A DNA stretch of 9,736 bases from Chitinophagaceae bacterium (GTDB lineage Bacteria; Bacteroidota; Bacteroidia; Chitinophagales; Chitinophagaceae). This document shows positions 1 through 7,500 of this stretch, in pieces. Each line of letters starts with the position of its first letter. The stretch's first letter is position 1. The position numbers were made by a program, and so were the translations under genes. Below the pieces are notes generated by a model. That model was not told where the DNA came from. It worked only from the letters and a program-made list of their open reading frames with translations, and did no database searches. Location of the stretch: positions 1-9,736 of the forward strand of contig JALOMC010000060.1 in assembly GCA_025455665.1 (NCBI GenBank). Reading direction: 5' to 3'.

Positions 1-730
1 TCAATTGCCGGGCTGGCGTTGCAATGTTTGTTAAGCGTACTTCAAAGCCTTGCTCCTGCAAGTGCTGCTGCACGTGCTGTGCCCGCTGTGTGGCAGGCAG
101 CGCTGCCGGCATTGCCAGATAATTTTCCAGCCATTCCAACGCAAAAAATGCTTTGGGCGATAGCTGGAAATAAGCGTCTGCTTGTTCCAACAAAAAATGA
201 TAGCGCCGGAAGGCTGTAAGCGGCTGTTCGTCTCTGCCATTTTGCACCAGCGTGTGCACGGTCAGTCCCTCGGCATCGTCTATCCGCAGCTCAAACAGCA
301 GCTGCACGGCAAAGCGATGATACTGGCAGGGCTTGGTCAGCACCCGATTATCGGCCAGTGAGGGTACCCGGTGGTACCACGGCAGTACATCGGAAAAATG
401 ACGGAGCTGGCCCAACACCTGCATGTAGTAGCGGGCCATTTGCTGATCGGTATAGCGTTGCTCATCTGCTTCTGTTTGCTGATGATCGAAGCGCAGCGAG
501 ATGGCACTCCTTTCTTTGGCTACGGCACCCTCGCTGAGCTGTAACAGCAGCTTACGGGCATCAGGCGCCAGGTGCTTCAGGTACTGGTTTACCAGCGCAC
601 TGCTTACAGGCCACTCCTCCATCACCGGCTGCCCGCTGGCCGATATGCCCACCTGCAGCAACTGCACCACCGGATGGCGATGCAGCAACCGTGCAGGCTG
701 CAGTAGTAATACAGTTTTGATAGAAGCCAT
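1..730 (-). CDS. Probable N-terminal part of a SNF2-type helicase (partial, runs off left edge)
   Basis: This leftward reading frame opens with ATG at 730-728 and stays open for 243 codons to the window edge, so its C-terminal part is missing. Visible features: an N-terminal stretch rich in Leu, His and Gln, then from about residue 134 a block (KPCQYHRFAVQLLFELRI, later RRYHFLLEQADAYFQLSP and ALEWLENYL) and a charged helical segment ending in EQGFEVRL. The order 'PC.. beta-rich segment, YHFLL..YFQLS, LEWLE, (Q)xLxxxGFEV' resembles what I recall of the region before the helicase core in Bacteroidota SNF2/Swi2 proteins. That is family memory, not a search. No Walker A or DEAH motif lies in the visible part, so ATPase function is inferred. 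If correct, the protein would be a cytoplasmic DNA-translocating ATPase. The start is supported by a TAnnTTTG promoter element about 32 bases upstream; there is no clear Shine-Dalgarno sequence. Coding is secure; the product name is tentative. Confidence 0.6.
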   Translation of the reverse strand, partial: MASIKTVLLLQPARLLHRHPVVQLLQVGISASGQPVMEEWPVSSALVNQYLKHLAPDARKLLLQLSEGAVAKERSAISLRFDHQQTEADEQRYTDQQMARYYMQVLGQLRHFSDVLPWYHRVPSLADNRVLTKPCQYHRFAVQLLFELRIDDAEGLTVHTLVQNGRDEQPLTAFRRYHFLLEQADAYFQLSPKAFFALEWLENYLAMPAALPATQRAQHVQQHLQEQGFEVRLTNIATPARQL

Positions 731-762
731 GGCCGGCGCCTTTACATTTTTCTGAAGGGCGG

Positions 763-770
763 CAAACTTA
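763..770 (-). promoter_or_regulatory. Candidate Bacteroidota -7 promoter element for the left-edge gene
   Basis: On the minus strand this reads TAAGTTTG, an exact match to the Bacteroidota consensus -7 element TAnnTTTG. It lies 32 bases upstream of the ATG at 730, which would give a short leader of under 30 bases. No clear TTG/TTTG -33 element is visible at the usual 17-20 base spacing, so the assignment rests on the -7 match and position alone. Confidence 0.4.
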
Positions 771-805
771 GGGGCCGCTCACCATTTGCCTGCTATTTTT
801 TGCCA

Positions 806-840
806 TAGCCCCATGGGCTACCGGGGCCAGTGCCGGGGCC
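806..840. repeat. Short inverted repeat followed by paired CCGGGGCC direct repeats
   Basis: TAGCCC (806-811) and GGGCTA (815-820) form a perfect 6-bp stem around a 3-base loop. Directly after it CCGGGGCC occurs twice (821-828 and 833-840), 12 bases apart from start to start. An alternative pairing of GCCCC (808-812) with GGGGC (823-827) is also possible. The cluster lies about 36-75 bases upstream of the candidate -7 element of the left-edge gene, where activator or repressor sites often lie. Its function is not shown by the sequence, and it could be chance in a GC-rich patch. Confidence 0.4.
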
Positions 841-1054
841 GCCACCTTGCCAAGCCCCCCCTTGTGCCACTTACAAAATGCCAAAGCTTGTACCACAATA
901 ATCAGCGAAGCATTCAACAATGCGCAGAAAATAAAAAGATCGGCATGTTTTGCGGCAGCCATCACCAACACGGTTGACCAGATGCCTTTAAATTTACTTC
1001 GGATGGCAGGTCCTGCTTTGCAGCATCGCCTCCTGTTTCTTTTATTCAGCGTAC

Positions 1055-2095
1055 ATGAGAACATTGCCCGCCCTTACTGATCCGGTTTATCACGAACCAG
1101 GCCAACTAAACGCCTTCGAGCGTTGGATGCTCGGCTACATGAATGATCGCAAAGATTTGCCGTTTTTGCGCCTGCTCAGCTTTATTCACCTGACAGTGCT
1201 ACCTATGGCTATACTGCTGTACACACCACTGCTGACGGGTGTGTGGTGGTGGCTGCTGTATGCCGTCTACTTTTTTGTATCGGGCATCCGGCTGCGTGGC
1301 CCGTTTGGGCTGATGTATCACAATTTGGCCCATCGTCGCTTTTTCAAAAAGAAGTACGATTGGGCCAACCGCTATATCACCTGGTTCATTACTCCGTTTT
1401 TTGGCCATTCGCCCGAAAGCTACGTGAGCCACCACATAGGTATGCACCATGTAGAAAACAATGCAGCCGACGATGCCAGCAGCACATTGTACTACGACCG
1501 CGACAATGTGGGGCATTTCCTCCGATACTACCTCCGTTTCATCACACTCGGCTTTGTTGATACGTTCATCTACCTCTTCACCCGCAAACGGCGCAAGTAC
1601 TACGTGCCGCTTGGTTGGGGCGAAATCAGTTTTGTGGCTTTTTGCATCGGCATGTGTTTTGTCAACCTGAAGGCCACGTTGATGATCTTCATCATTCCGT
1701 TTTTTGTGGGCCGACTGATTATGATGCTGGGCAACTGGACGCAACACGCTTTTGCTGATCCGGCCGACCCCGACAACATGTACCGCAACTGTTATAATTG
1801 CATCAACACCACTTACAACCAAAAATGCTGGAACGATGGCTACCACCTGATACACCACCTGAAGCCTGGCCTGCACTATACCGAAATGCCAAAAGAGTTT
1901 CTCCGTATCCAGGACCGCATGGCGGCCGAAAAAACGCTGGTATTCGATGGCATTCACTACCTGCACCTCTTTGCCTGGCTGATGACAAAGCGCTACGATC
2001 GGATGGCCGACCACCTGGTAAACCTGCAAAACAGTTTTGAAAGCAAGGAAGAGGCCATGCGTATTTTGCGTGAAAGAACCCGCAAAGTGCTATGA
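1055..2095 (+). CDS. Membrane fatty acid desaturase (three histidine boxes)
   Basis: A complete 346-residue integral membrane protein of the fatty acid desaturase family (PF00487 type). These di-iron enzymes introduce a double bond into an acyl chain using O2 and electrons from a ferredoxin or cytochrome-type donor. The iron-binding histidines are visible: box 1 HNLAH (H89, H93), box 2 HHIGMHH (H126-H132) and box 3 HLIHHL (H264, H267, H268), followed by H274. A further conserved-looking histidine sits in GNWTQH (H231). Hydrophobic segments lie at about residues 41-78, 160-176 and 190-226, with the histidine boxes in the intervening loops as expected. Substrate and regioselectivity cannot be read from the sequence, and a hydroxylase activity within the same fold is possible. 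Its TGA overlaps the ATG of the downstream isomerase (ATGA), suggesting translational coupling. The first ATG is used as the start; no Shine-Dalgarno sequence is evident, as is common in Bacteroidota. Confidence 0.93.
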   Translation: MRTLPALTDPVYHEPGQLNAFERWMLGYMNDRKDLPFLRLLSFIHLTVLPMAILLYTPLLTGVWWWLLYAVYFFVSGIRLRGPFGLMYHNLAHRRFFKKKYDWANRYITWFITPFFGHSPESYVSHHIGMHHVENNAADDASSTLYYDRDNVGHFLRYYLRFITLGFVDTFIYLFTRKRRKYYVPLGWGEISFVAFCIGMCFVNLKATLMIFIIPFFVGRLIMMLGNWTQHAFADPADPDNMYRNCYNCINTTYNQKCWNDGYHLIHHLKPGLHYTEMPKEFLRIQDRMAAEKTLVFDGIHYLHLFAWLMTKRYDRMADHLVNLQNSFESKEEAMRILRERTRKVL

Positions 2096-2676
2096 TGAAA
2101 TGGATAGGCCTGGGCCTGCTGTTGCTGGGCTGCTGCGCTGCCTGCAAGGCGCCGCCTGCCGGCAACCCACATATTGTAATAGAGACCGGCTTTGGCGACA
2201 TTGAGGCCGAACTGTACCCCGACAAAGCACCTGAAAGCGTGGCTGCCATTTTACGGCTGGTAGATAGCGGCGTTTACAAGCGTTGCCATTTTTACCGCAT
2301 CCTCAGCGAGGATAACCAACCCATGGGTGCCGATCCTTCGTCGCTCATTCAAGGCGGCATTTGGCGCAGCCAACCCAGCCTGCAACTGCCTACCATACCG
2401 CACGAAAGCACCGCTCAAACTGGTCTGCGCCACCTGAATGGCAGCCTCAGCCTGGCCCGGCAAGATACCGGCACTGCCAGCAGCGAGTTTTTTATTTGTG
2501 TAGGCGATCAGCCCGGCTTTGATTTTGGTGGCAGCAACAACCCCGATGGGCAGGGCTACGCCGTATTTGGCCGCGTTACCAAAGGCATCGAAATCGTTCG
2601 GAAAATTTACCGCCAGCCCGAAACCGATCAATTGTTCGACCCGCCGGTACCCATCATTCATATTCGCCGCAAATGA
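2092..2676 (+). CDS. Cyclophilin-type peptidyl-prolyl cis-trans isomerase, probable lipoprotein
   Basis: A 194-residue cyclophilin-fold protein that would catalyse cis-trans isomerisation of Xaa-Pro bonds during folding of exported proteins. The N-terminus is a short signal peptide: Lys3, the hydrophobic run GLGLLLLG, then cysteines at 14, 15 and 18. LLGC (11-14) is an acceptable lipobox, so lipid anchoring at C14 is likely; C18 is a weaker alternative. The mature domain starts near residue 27. Cyclophilin landmarks in order: FGDIEAELYPDKAPESV (34-50), HFYRIL (66-71; R69 matches the catalytic Arg), LIQGG (85-89), SLSLAR (118-123), SSEFFICVGDQP (130-141) and YAVFGRVTKGIEIV (156-169). The usual QFF is EFF here, and the Trp that binds cyclosporin in eukaryotic cyclophilins is not apparent. 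The gene overlaps the desaturase stop by four bases. Family assignment is firm; periplasmic or outer-membrane location is inferred from the signal peptide. Confidence 0.92.
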   Translation: MMKWIGLGLLLLGCCAACKAPPAGNPHIVIETGFGDIEAELYPDKAPESVAAILRLVDSGVYKRCHFYRILSEDNQPMGADPSSLIQGGIWRSQPSLQLPTIPHESTAQTGLRHLNGSLSLARQDTGTASSEFFICVGDQPGFDFGGSNNPDGQGYAVFGRVTKGIEIVRKIYRQPETDQLFDPPVPIIHIRRK

Positions 2677-2712
2677 CAGGACGCCTTGCATTGCTGCCGT
2701 TGGCAAAAAAGA

Positions 2713-3327
2713 CTATTTCGGTTTGTATTGATTGGCCCGCTCGTTGCGTGCTGCCAGCCGGGCCGTTTCGAGTATGCGCTTTTGGCGGGTAGCGGGTGTT
2801 TTGGCATTCATGATCCACTCCAGTATGCCGCGCCGGGCCGACCGTGGAAATGACTCAAAGTTGGCAGCGGCGGGTGGCTGTGCTGCCAGTGCAGCCTGCA
2901 GATCGGGCGGAATGAGCCCGGCCTCTACCTCATCCAGTGCCGTCCAGGTGCCGGTTTCTTTTGCCAGGGCTACCATGGCCAGTCCGGCGGGCGCCATCTT
3001 GCCCGCTGCTATCAGCTTTTCTACTTTTTCTTTGTTTACCTGGCTCCAGTTGCTTTTGGCATTTCGCACACTAAAAAACTGGTAGTGGCTTTGGGTATCC
3101 CGCTTGTTGATTTTGCTATCAATCCAGCCAAAACACAAAGCCTCATCCAGCGCCTCGGGGTAGGTAACACTGGGAATGGGCCCGCCCTTGCGAAAAATGA
3201 CCAGCCACACTTGCTGTGCCTGCTGGTGATACTGTTGCAGCCAGGCACGCCAGGCCGCCGCATCGGCGCAGTACAAAGTAGGAAAGCCTTTGTACACCGG
3301 CTCAATACTTAGCCCTGGCAATGGCAT
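2713..3327 (-). CDS. YdeI/OmdA (OmpD-associated) family protein
   Basis: A 204-residue protein of the YdeI/OmpD-associated family, often labelled 'bacteriocin-protection protein' in annotation; its molecular activity is not established. Diagnostic segments: an N-terminal alpha/beta part with VWLVIFRKGG (40-49), the signature YPEALDEALCFGWIDS (56-71), FFSVRNAKSNWSQVNKEKVE (84-103), the helix LIAAGKMAPAGLAMVALAK (105-123), WTALDEVE (128-135) and a C-terminal OmdA-type helical block, SFPRSARRGILEWIMNAKTP (159-178) to KRILETARLAARNERANQ (183-200). No signal peptide or membrane segment is seen, so it is probably cytoplasmic. The length is typical. It begins 16 bases after the MoxR stop on the same strand, implying co-transcription, and it converges with the isomerase gene across a 36-base gap that has no strong terminator hairpin. 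The function within this pairing is unknown. Confidence 0.92.
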   Translation of the reverse strand: MPLPGLSIEPVYKGFPTLYCADAAAWRAWLQQYHQQAQQVWLVIFRKGGPIPSVTYPEALDEALCFGWIDSKINKRDTQSHYQFFSVRNAKSNWSQVNKEKVEKLIAAGKMAPAGLAMVALAKETGTWTALDEVEAGLIPPDLQAALAAQPPAAANFESFPRSARRGILEWIMNAKTPATRQKRILETARLAARNERANQYKPK

Positions 3328-3343
3328 AGTGGCTGATAAAGCG

Positions 3344-4318
3344 TTAGCGAGGTACCTCTACCTTCTCCAGCAGCTGGCGCACCATATCGTCGGCCGTGAT
3401 GCCTTCCATTTCTTTTTCGGGCGAAAGAATAATGCGATGGCGCAACACGTGCGGCACCACATAGGTAATGTCTTCGGGCACCACAAAGTCGCGGCCCCTG
3501 ATAGCAGCCAGCGATTTAGCCGACTTAAGAATGGCCAGCGATGCACGGGGCGATGCGCCAAGGTACAGGAATGAGTTGTTGCGGGTGCCGGCTACAATGT
3601 TGGCGATAAACTCCAGCAAGCGGGGTTCTACCACCATCGCTTTTACCACATTGCGCAGCTCGGCCAGGTTAGCGGCCGATAGTACCGGTCTTACTTTGCT
3701 CAGCATTTCGGCACTGCTGGCATGCTGTTGGCGGTTCAGTATTTCCACCTCCTCGGTCACCGATGGGTAGCCTACATTGATTTTGAAAAGAAAACGGTCG
3801 AGCTGCGCCTCCGGCAGCCGGTAAGTGCCTTCTTGCTCTACCGGGTTTTGGGTGGCTATTACCATAAACGGATCAGCCATTTGATAGGTCATGCCATCCA
3901 CGGTTACCTGGCGTTCTTCCATTACTTCAAACAAGGCCGACTGTGTTTTGGCCGGGGCCCGGTTGATTTCGTCGATGAGGACGATGCTCGAAAAAATGGG
4001 ACCATTTTGAAATACGAACTGGCCTTCGCGGGGGTTGAAAACCGAGGTACCCAGTACATCGCTGGGCATCAGATCGGGTGTAAACTGCAGGCGGGAAAAA
4101 GGTACATCCATGCTACGGGCCAGCAGTTTGGCGGCCAGTGTTTTGGCTACACCCGGCACCCCTTCTATCAGCAGGTGTCCATCGCTTAGCAGGCCGGCTA
4201 TCATCAGGTCTACCATTTGCGATTGGCCAATCACAATCTCGCCCACGGTGCGGCGAATACTGGCTACTGCCTCGGCCAGTCCGGCCAAATCGGTACGGTT
4301 CTCGAACATCGAATCCAT
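3344..4318 (-). CDS. MoxR-type AAA+ ATPase
   Basis: A complete 324-residue MoxR-subfamily AAA+ ATPase. The family acts as oligomeric, chaperone-like ATPases that remodel or activate partner proteins, usually VWA-domain proteins. Visible motifs: Walker A GVPGVAKT (53-60), the MoxR-typical RLQFTPDLMPSDVLG (76-90), Walker B VLIDEINR (113-120), sensor 1 ATQNP (155-159), the LPEAQLDRF segment with probable arginine finger R175 (168-176), sensor 2 GASPRA (255-260) and the C-terminal lid VVPEDI..VVPHVLRHRI (279-297). All catalytic residues are intact and the length is normal. ATG at 4318 is used; a second in-frame ATG at 4309 would remove only three residues. The genes that usually follow moxR in Bacteroidota (DUF58, then VWA/Bat proteins) are absent; the next gene, 16 bases downstream, encodes a YdeI/OmdA protein. 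The upstream neighbour on the same strand is the alpha-2-macroglobulin gene, 202 bases away. Confidence 0.95.
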   Translation of the reverse strand: MDSMFENRTDLAGLAEAVASIRRTVGEIVIGQSQMVDLMIAGLLSDGHLLIEGVPGVAKTLAAKLLARSMDVPFSRLQFTPDLMPSDVLGTSVFNPREGQFVFQNGPIFSSIVLIDEINRAPAKTQSALFEVMEERQVTVDGMTYQMADPFMVIATQNPVEQEGTYRLPEAQLDRFLFKINVGYPSVTEEVEILNRQQHASSAEMLSKVRPVLSAANLAELRNVVKAMVVEPRLLEFIANIVAGTRNNSFLYLGASPRASLAILKSAKSLAAIRGRDFVVPEDITYVVPHVLRHRIILSPEKEMEGITADDMVRQLLEKVEVPR

Positions 4319-4356
4319 GAAATATCTTACTTGTTTTTAAATACAAACGCTTCTCC

Positions 4357-4374
4357 GGCCTGTGCTATCAGGCC
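4357..4374. terminator. Perfect inverted repeat in the gap between alpha-2-macroglobulin and moxR
   Basis: GGCCTG (4357-4362) and CAGGCC (4369-4374) form a perfect 6-bp, GC-rich stem around a 6-base loop. In the leftward sense it lies about 147 bases after the macroglobulin stop and about 39 bases before the moxR ATG. No uninterrupted U-tract follows in that direction (a T-rich stretch GTTTGTATTT comes a few bases later). It is therefore a weak candidate terminator for the macroglobulin transcript; it could equally be a leader structure of moxR or have no role. Confidence 0.25.
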
Positions 4375-4520
4375 AGCTTTTGTTTGCGGGCATGAAAGTA
4401 TTGATTTCCGTATCAGCTTGCTGCGTTGGTGCGCAAAATTGGCAGGCGGAGCAGCAGAAACAATCAATACAACTGTTTTGGCTGGCCCGCCCCGAGCATT
4501 TCCGGCCCTGTAAACGGCAG

Positions 4521-7500
4521 CTACCGTATCACCCGCACGGTGCCAGCACCGTTGTACGAGTGGTACTCGCCATTGTACATGGCATCGGCTGCCACGGGGC
4601 CCAGTTTATATTGCCCGGGGCTTACAGCCCGTACACTGTAGTAAAACACCCGCCGATCGCTCAGATTGGTAAAGAAATGTACCCGGTCGTCGCGGATATC
4701 GAGGTGGTCGGGCTGGCTGGCATCTTTGATCCACTCAGTACCCGGCAGTTCCTTGATCCTGGGGTTCTCGATTTCGAAGCCCGCAGGCAGCAGGTCGGTC
4801 ACCACAATGTTGTCAATATTTCCACTGTAGGCCTTTTCCAGCGAAATGCGCACCACAATCAGGTCGTTTTGCCGGAATGTATTGCCAGACAGCGGCCGAC
4901 CATAACGATCGTAAAAACTGCGGCGCACCTTCAGGTAGCTGTCTTCCTCTTTGTAGCTACCACTGGCACTGATGCCGCTGCTTTGCCACCACGCATACAG
5001 GGTACCGCTGCCTTTGGTAACGACCTGCAGGGCCGGCGAACCCAGCTGCTGCTGCCGCAATACCAGCGGTGCACCACTCATAGTACCCACGTTTTTACCC
5101 CCGGCCAGCACTTGTGCAGTAGCATTGCTGCCATTGGTACGGCGGGCTATTTTGCCCATGGCCAGTAGCCCAAACGAAGCTTCCTGCGTGCTGTACCAGC
5201 TGCGTTTGTTCAGCTTATCGGCCACATGCTTTGCCATCACCGGTACTTGCGGATGGTTGGGCTCCAGCTCCAGCAGCGCATTCAGGGCCAATGCTTCGTC
5301 GCGGATATCGCTATAAAAGCTGCCGCCGGTGGCAGGCACAGCCTCCTCACCAACAAATGCCGATGGCATCAGTTCTTTCATGCGTTGCTTATCGCCCGCC
5401 AGCCCATAGCTGGTAGCCAGCAAGTAGCGGCTGTCAAGCGCCAGTTCAGGCTGGTTGGCCTTGTAGTAGTTCATAGCCGCAATGTTGGGCCGGCCCGCCA
5501 GCGCCAGCACATACAGGCTGTAGGCCACCTCTTTGGGTGCTATTTTCCTTTGCAACGTGCGGTTGTAGTAATACGTTACCGTGTGCCGGTTGCGCAGCTT
5601 CAGCGATAGATAGCCCAGCATGGTTTCCAGCAGGCTGCGGTCTACTTCGTAGCCTGCTTTTTTGGCTTCCAGTAAAAAATGCGCTGCATAGGCTGTGAGC
5701 CACCAGTTTTCGTAGCCCTCGCCATCCCAAAGTGTAATAGCCCCATTGTACAGCTGGCGCATTTTTATTTTCCGGATGGCCTCCTGCACATGCTCCACTG
5801 CCGTTCGGTTTTGGCCCTGGCTGGTGCGCAGCATATTGGCCAAATCGGCAAAGTAGAGCTGCGGAAAGGCGACTGAAATAGTTTGCTCAGTGCAGCCATA
5901 CGGATACGAAAGCAAGTATTGCAGCTGGCTACCCAACTGCAGTGCCGGATGCCGACTAAGCGTCAATTGATATTGTAAAGAGCCGGGCATGAAATCGCCC
6001 ACGGGTATATTGATTGCCTGCGAAGTATTGGCCTGCAAACTGAGTACGCCCGTCATTTTTTGCAAGGGTGCCGCCGGCCGTATGCTCAGGTCGGTTTCCT
6101 CTACAAACTTTTCGCCGAGGCCGCTCACTTCGGCCCGCACTTTGGCCGTACCAATGGAGGGCGCCGCCACCAGTTTAAACAGCAAGGTAGCTTCCCGCTT
6201 GCCCTCTACCGTAGCCGATGCGTTGGCGGCATCTACCACCCGCAGTCCGCCCTCGGTCAGCAATTTGGCAGTTACAGCTGCCGCTCTGCCGGTGGTATTG
6301 GCTACTGTCAGCGGCATCAGCACGGTATCGCCGGGGCTCAGAAAACGTGGCAAAGCGGTACTGAGCACCAGCGGATCGGCCACCGTCATACTGGCTTCAC
6401 TACCACCAAACCGATTGTCTTTAGCGGCTACTGCCATCAGGCGTACCTGCCCGCTAAACTGCGGAATATCAAACTCAAAAACAGCTTCACCATTGCTGCC
6501 CGCCTGTTTCAATCCGCTCCAATAGCTCAAAAGTTTTACGCGTTTGTCGGGCATGGGATTCATGCGCTGGTCCAGGCTGCCCTCGGCATCGCCGCCGCTG
6601 CTGCTCGTGGTGCGGCGCAGCTCAGGAAACAGCAACGGATACAGATCGTACCCGCTGACGCCGAGTGCCCGCTGCGCAAAAAAGTACTGGTAAGGATCGG
6701 GCGTTTTGAAATTGGAAACAGCCAGCACGCCATTGTCTACTGCAGCCAGGCTCACCAGGGCATTGGGCGCAGCTTTTACCACCACCCGCTGGCGGGTGCG
6801 GCTGCGCACCTGCGTGGCAGCACCAATGGCTACTTTCATTTGCTTATCGGCATCCGTCACTTTTATGTTTTGGTAGCCATGCGCTACCGTCAGCGGCATA
6901 TCACTTACGCCATGCGGCTTAAACAGCGTTGCGCTGATGTAGGCGTTGGGCAAAAAGGCTTCGTCCACTTTCAGGTCAACTGTGGCACTACGATTGATCA
7001 CGTCTACATAACGGTACTGCACTACTTTGTCTGTTTCTACTGTTACCAGCAGGCGACCATTGAATGGCGCTTTGAATAAGGCCCTCACCGTTTCACCGTT
7101 GCTGTAGCTTTCTTTATCGAGGCTGATGTCTACATGGCCTTCACGATTCACTTCAAAAGCGGCATCGGCATTGCCCCAGCCGCCATAACTGTAAAAGGTT
7201 TGGCTCACGTAGCTATCGGCACCGGGCAGGCTCAGCCGCACTTCGTATTCGCCGGGCGTAGTGGGCGTAAAGCTGAAGGTGCTTTGCTCGCCGCTGATGT
7301 TCTGCTGGGTATTGATCAGCAGTTTGTCGTCTTTATAGCTTTCGTAGCGGAAATAGCTGCCCGCCCGGGATAGCACCGTGCGGTATTCATGCTTGATGAC
7401 CTGTACTTGCGCCACCGCTGCTGTGGGCTGTTCTGCTTTGTTAAGGGCAATGACGGGGAAACGAATGGGTTGGCGCAACGGAAAATAGTTATAGCCACCA

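Larger units (their letters stand above)
731..1054. other. Divergent intergenic region with dyad and direct repeats
   Basis: This 324-base gap separates the leftward gene starting at 730 from the rightward desaturase starting at 1055, so it should hold both promoters. It contains the TAAGTTTG element (763-770, minus), a perfect 6-bp inverted repeat TAGCCC-cat-GGGCTA (806-820), two copies of CCGGGGCC (821-828 and 833-840), a run of seven C (855-861) and a TAAATTTA palindrome (989-996). The palindrome is one base off the TAnnTTTG consensus, about 58 bases before the desaturase ATG, but has no well-spaced -33 element. A leftward 98-codon frame (1064-768) with a hydrophobic stretch crosses the region. 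I do not accept it as a gene: it has runs of uncommon Arg codons near its start, overlaps the desaturase start and ends inside the promoter element. No tRNA or clear riboswitch fold was recognised. Confidence 0.6.

Noticed and set aside
768..1064. Leftward 98-codon frame with a hydrophobic stretch in the divergent intergenic region
   Set aside because: It overlaps the desaturase start, ends inside the candidate promoter of the neighbouring gene, has runs of uncommon Arg codons near its start, contains a seven-base homopolymer and resembles no family I know. A shorter start at the internal ATG (64 codons) cannot be fully excluded.
1199..2029. Leftward 276-codon open frame inside the desaturase gene
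   Set aside because: The rightward frame carries all three histidine boxes and membrane segments; the leftward translation has no family features.
2677..2712. Bidirectional terminator between the convergent isomerase and YdeI/OmdA genes
   Set aside because: Only a 4-bp stem (TGCC/GGCA) is visible near an A/T run, and it is not placed as a proper stem plus U-tract in either direction.
4362..5168. Rightward 268-codon frame covering part of the gap before moxR and the macroglobulin 3' end
   Set aside because: Most of it is antisense to the conserved C-terminal domain of the macroglobulin, and the part in the gap has no recognisable domain.
6060..7079. Rightward 339-codon open frame antisense to the macroglobulin gene
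   Set aside because: Same reason: a shadow of the conserved leftward frame, rich in Gln, His and Ala as typical of antisense translations.
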